Assembly (NCBI GenBank): GCA_036557525.1
Contig: DATBHH010000037.1
Span: 1-33,559, forward strand
Source of the DNA: VRUE01 sp036557525
Lineage (GTDB): Bacteria; Actinomycetota; Thermoleophilia; Solirubrobacterales; 70-9
Direction: 5' to 3'
Length of the DNA: 33,559 nucleotides
This document shows, in pieces, positions 31,470 to 33,559 of this stretch. Numbering within the stretch: the first letter of the stretch is position 1; every line of letters begins with the position of its first letter. Position numbers and translations under genes: made by a program. The notes under the pieces are model-generated. The model had not been told where the DNA came from. It saw only the letters and a list, made by a program, of their open reading frames with translations, and ran no database searches.

Positions 31470-31504
31470 GCCGGGGGGAGCATCGGTCCCGGCAGCCCGA
31501 CAGG

Positions 31505-31533
31505 AAACGCCCCGCCGGAGAGGCGGGGCGTTT
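31505..31533. terminator. GC-rich hairpin terminator between convergent genes
   Basis: AAACGCCCCGCC and GGCGGGGCGTTT form a perfect 12-bp stem with a five-base loop. It lies 35 bases after the plus gene's stop and 113 bases after the minus gene's stop, and both flanks are partly T-rich (GTTTC on plus, TTTCCT on minus), so it can end both transcripts. Stem shared with the hairpin at 30551-30577. Confidence 0.75.
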
Positions 31534-31556
31534 CGGGGGTTCTCACAGGGAGGAGA
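31531..31556. repeat. 26-nt intergenic motif, copy C
   Basis: Adjoins the hairpin at 31505-31533. GTT at 31539-31541 and CAGGGAG at 31546-31552 are the constant parts. Same orientation relative to its hairpin as copy B. Confidence 0.55.
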
Positions 31557-31646
31557 TAACCGAGGTCGTCCGCTTAGGGGCAATTGGACGGCCACGACAA
31601 AGGAAAACACGCGCCGGTTAAGCCCGGCTAAATCGTCGCGGCAGGG

Positions 31647-32312
31647 TCATCCGCGGCTGAGGACCACCTGCACGAACGCGCTGCACGGCACCGGCGGTTC
31701 GGCGGCCGCGTTGAGGTCGAGCGTCGCGATCGTGGCCGGCGTCGACCGTGTGGCGACTTTCATCCGGATCGCCACTATCCCTTCGTGACCATCGGAAACC
31801 TCCCCGCCGTCCGGGACCGTCGTCGCGTCGATCCCTTCGCCGTATTCGAGGGTCTGGTCGACGGGCCCGCCGGACCGGTTGTTGACATAGAAGCTGGTCA
31901 ACGGCTTCGTGGTCCCCGTTTGGCAGGTGGCGGTAAGCGTCCCGATTCCGGGGAGCGCGAGCAACTCCACTTCATCCCCGATCTGGAGATCGCGCCTGGC
32001 GGACAGCACCTCTCCATTTCCGCTGACGAAGGCGGCGGGGCCGTTCCCCTGCAGGGTCGTCGCGTCGCCCGCGGTCGCGGCATGGGTCGCACTCGGAACC
32101 GTTCCGAGCGAGCTGAGCCGGATCTTTGAGCCGGTCACCGCGCCGTTCTTGATTTTCGCCGTGGTCACGGCGTTCTTCTTCAACTGCTTCGGGCCGACGC
32201 TGTTCTTATGGAGCTGCGAGGCGGCCCATGCCGAGGCGCCGGCGAGGACCAGGAAGACTGCCAAGGTCGACATCACGTTCGCGTATGTCAGATGGCGGCG
32301 AATCCGCTCCAG
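31647..32312 (-). CDS. Secreted decapeptide-repeat protein (paralog 2), start codon uncertain
   Basis: 221 residues if read from the CTG at 32312. By alignment with paralog 1 the protein should begin at 'LERIRRHLTYANVMSTL', but the codon there is CTG, preceded by ACG where paralog 1 has ATG. Regular alternatives are GTG 32276 or ATG 32273, which remove the basic signal N-region, or TTG 32426 and ATG 32474, which add 38-54 residues; the latter overlaps the next gene's start. The signal/anchor is 'AVFLVLAGASAWA', the repeats are 'KNSVGPKQLK', 'KNAVTTAKIK', 'NGAVTGSKIR' and 'LSSLGTVPSA', and the C-terminal domain ('DEVELLALPGIGTLTATCQT', 'VAIRMKVATRSTPATIATLD') differs from the other two. Two cysteines in the tail may pair. 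Ends 91 bases before motif copy C. Confidence 0.75.
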   Translation of the reverse strand: MERIRRHLTYANVMSTLAVFLVLAGASAWAASQLHKNSVGPKQLKKNAVTTAKIKNGAVTGSKIRLSSLGTVPSATHAATAGDATTLQGNGPAAFVSGNGEVLSARRDLQIGDEVELLALPGIGTLTATCQTGTTKPLTSFYVNNRSGGPVDQTLEYGEGIDATTVPDGGEVSDGHEGIVAIRMKVATRSTPATIATLDLNAAAEPPVPCSAFVQVVLSRG

Positions 32313-32438
32313 CGTAGCGTCAGCCTGGGTCCGCTGCCGGTCGATTCGCCGACGAGTGGTGGCGACCCCGGTTCGAGGGCGATAGTGTCGAATCGTGGCC
32401 CGTCCGTGGATCGAACTTGAAGACAACCAGGATCGAAG

Positions 32439-33101
32439 ATGGCAAGGCGGGCGCGTCTGAGGCGACCGAACCATGCCACGGCGGTTGCCTACCTGGCGCT
32501 ATTCGTCGCCCTCGGAGGCAGCGCCTATGCGTTCCACCTCGGCAAGAACTCCGTGGGCTCGAAGCAGCTGAAGAAGAACGCGGTCGTCACCGCGAAAGTC
32601 AAGAACGAAGCGATCACCGCCGCAAAGGTCAAGAGGGGAGCGTTGACGGGGACCCAGATCGACGCCTCGACCCTGGGCACCGTTCCGACCGCGGACCAGG
32701 CGAGGACGGCGGATGAGGCGAATGGCCTCGCGCCGGCCGAAGATTGGCACGAAGTGGGCGGCCCGGGACAGCCGGAGTTCCTGAACTCCTGGAGACAGGG
32801 TGCAGGCCCCGGGGGACTCGCCTTCTACCGGGACCACGAGGGCGTGGTCCACCTCAAGGGCGCTGCACTCGAAGGGGAACCGTCGACGCCGATCTTCCAG
32901 CTGCCTCCGGGCTACCGACCGACCCGCCGCACGGCCCAGACGATTCCGGTGGCGTGCAGTCCCTGCTCGGTGGGTGAAACGGGGGTCGTGCTGATCGAGG
33001 GGCCGGATTTCCCCGGCGGGGTTGACGGCGCAGTCGTGGCGCCGGAAGGAGCGACCATCGCGGTCAGCCTCGACGGCGCCGCCTTCCGCGCGGAATCCTG
33101 A
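32439..33101 (+). CDS. Secreted decapeptide-repeat protein with phage-tail-like C-terminal domain (paralog 3)
   Basis: 220 residues from the ATG at 32439; the SD is weak (CCAGGATCGAAG). The N-terminus has basic 'MARRARLRRPNHA' then 'TAVAYLALFVALGGSAYAF', a signal peptide or anchor. Repeats: 'KNSVGSKQLK', 'KNAVVTAKVK', 'NEAITAAKVK', 'RGALTGTQID', 'ASTLGTVPTA'. The C-terminal domain matches paralog 1 ('DWHEVGGPGQPEFLNSWRQ', 'FYRDHEGVVHLKGAAL', 'FQLPPGYRP') and ends identically ('FRAES' versus 'FRADS'). A 'CSPC' pair replaces 'CVGGPC'. Its TGA overlaps the ATG of the propeller gene by one base, so the two are probably one operon. Confidence 0.85.
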   Translation: MARRARLRRPNHATAVAYLALFVALGGSAYAFHLGKNSVGSKQLKKNAVVTAKVKNEAITAAKVKRGALTGTQIDASTLGTVPTADQARTADEANGLAPAEDWHEVGGPGQPEFLNSWRQGAGPGGLAFYRDHEGVVHLKGAALEGEPSTPIFQLPPGYRPTRRTAQTIPVACSPCSVGETGVVLIEGPDFPGGVDGAVVAPEGATIAVSLDGAAFRAES

Positions 33102-33559
33102 TGACGGGGGCCCGTCGACATGCCCACGGATTACTTACCGCAGCCCTCGCCGTGGTGCTCCTCCTGGCGCTCTGGCCGAGCACTGCATCGGGCACCTTTC
33201 CGGGCGCCAACGGGAAGATCTTCTACACGAGCGACGCCTCCGGAAGCTTCGACATCTGGAGCATGGATCCGGGCGGCACAAGTAAGACGAACCTGATTCA
33301 GAGCACGGCCTGGGACGAGCGCTCGGCAGCCTCACCCGACGGAAAGACCGTTGCCTACGCAAGCCACGTGAACCTCAATGACGTCGGGCTCTACCTGATG
33401 AATGCTGATGGGTCGAACGAGCACATGCTGATCGACGACACCGAAGTCATCGAGACCGACCCGGCTTTCACCCCCGACGGTGGCGCCGTTCTCTTCACCG
33501 GAGAACCGACGATCAGCAATCCCGACGTCTACAGGGTGGCCGTGGGGGGAGGGACGCCC
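33101..33559 (+). CDS. TolB-like beta-propeller protein (3' partial)
   Basis: An ATG at 33101 overlaps the previous stop (TGATG) and the frame stays open through all 153 visible codons to the window end. The N-terminus is a signal peptide ('HGLLTAALAVVLLLALWPS', cleavage near 'ASG'). The remaining residues show PD40/TolB-type blades: 'GKIFYTSDASGSFDIWSMD', 'AASPDGKTVAYASH', 'GLYLMNADGSNEHML' and 'PAFTPDGGAVLFTG', each with the 'SPDG'/'TPDG' turn. This is a secreted propeller, probably a protein- or ligand-binding domain. Being cut off, the full length and any second domain are unknown. Confidence 0.82.
   Translation, partial: MTGARRHAHGLLTAALAVVLLLALWPSTASGTFPGANGKIFYTSDASGSFDIWSMDPGGTSKTNLIQSTAWDERSAASPDGKTVAYASHVNLNDVGLYLMNADGSNEHMLIDDTEVIETDPAFTPDGGAVLFTGEPTISNPDVYRVAVGGGTP

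Overview
The window is a gene-dense, very GC-rich (about 70% by eye) bacterial chromosome segment. Its gene content points to a high-GC actinobacterium, most likely Thermoleophilia/Solirubrobacterales. The reasons are an alaS-ruvX-mltG-aroE-aroC-aroKB-aroQ-pepP-efp-nusB-ispA-dxs order, a DUF559/AbiEi-type protein, and several secreted proteins carrying 'LGKNSVGPKQLKKNAV'-type decapeptide repeats. The lineage call is an inference from family knowledge; no 16S gene or other marker of taxonomy is present.

Layout. (1) 1-5.9 kb, plus strand: the end of an RTX-like secreted protein, a stand-alone glutamate formimidoyltransferase, a basic two-helix membrane protein, a glyoxalase-II-like metallo-hydrolase, hisS, aspS (TTG start overlapping the hisS stop) and a DUF2007-like small protein. 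(2) 6.1-8.6 kb: a DUF559 protein with an AbiEi-like N-terminus, then mnmA carrying an N-terminal IscU/NifU-like domain. (3) 8.6-10.6 kb, minus strand: a small secreted repeat protein and an ECF sigma factor fused to a zinc-finger anti-sigma-like module, a membrane helix and a long Pro/Ser/Gly/Ala-rich tail. (4) 10.7-19.9 kb, plus strand: alaS, ruvX, mltG and the shikimate genes aroE, aroC, aroK-aroB fusion and aroQ, then a PepP-type peptidase, all tightly packed or overlapping. (5) 19.9-24.1 kb: an M42 aminopeptidase, an SDR, two small secreted proteins and an alpha/beta-hydrolase fused to an adenylyl cyclase. (6) 24.2-28.8 kb, plus strand: efp, a four-helix membrane protein, nusB, an XseB-like small ORF, a polyprenyl diphosphate synthase and dxs. 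(7) 28.8-33.6 kb, accessory: a tandem-hairpin region, a DUF5996 protein, a membrane protein, three paralogous decapeptide-repeat secreted proteins and the start of a TolB-like propeller protein that runs off the end.

How the genes fit together. Shikimate steps (DHQ synthase, DHQ dehydratase, shikimate dehydrogenase, shikimate kinase, chorismate synthase) sit in one run. ispA and dxs give the entry and chain elongation of the MEP isoprenoid route. hisS, aspS, alaS, mnmA and efp are translation functions.

Most notable: the IscU-MnmA fusion that has lost one IscU cysteine; the one-piece sigma/anti-sigma/membrane protein; a 26-nt intergenic motif present three times, twice attached to a near-identical GC-rich hairpin, once in a place where no terminator is needed; a divergent promoter with overlapping -10 boxes; and recurring -10 boxes only 6-9 nt from start codons, which suggests frequent leaderless mRNAs. 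No tRNA, rRNA, CRISPR array, insertion sequence or integrase was seen. No gap between genes exceeds 300 bases.
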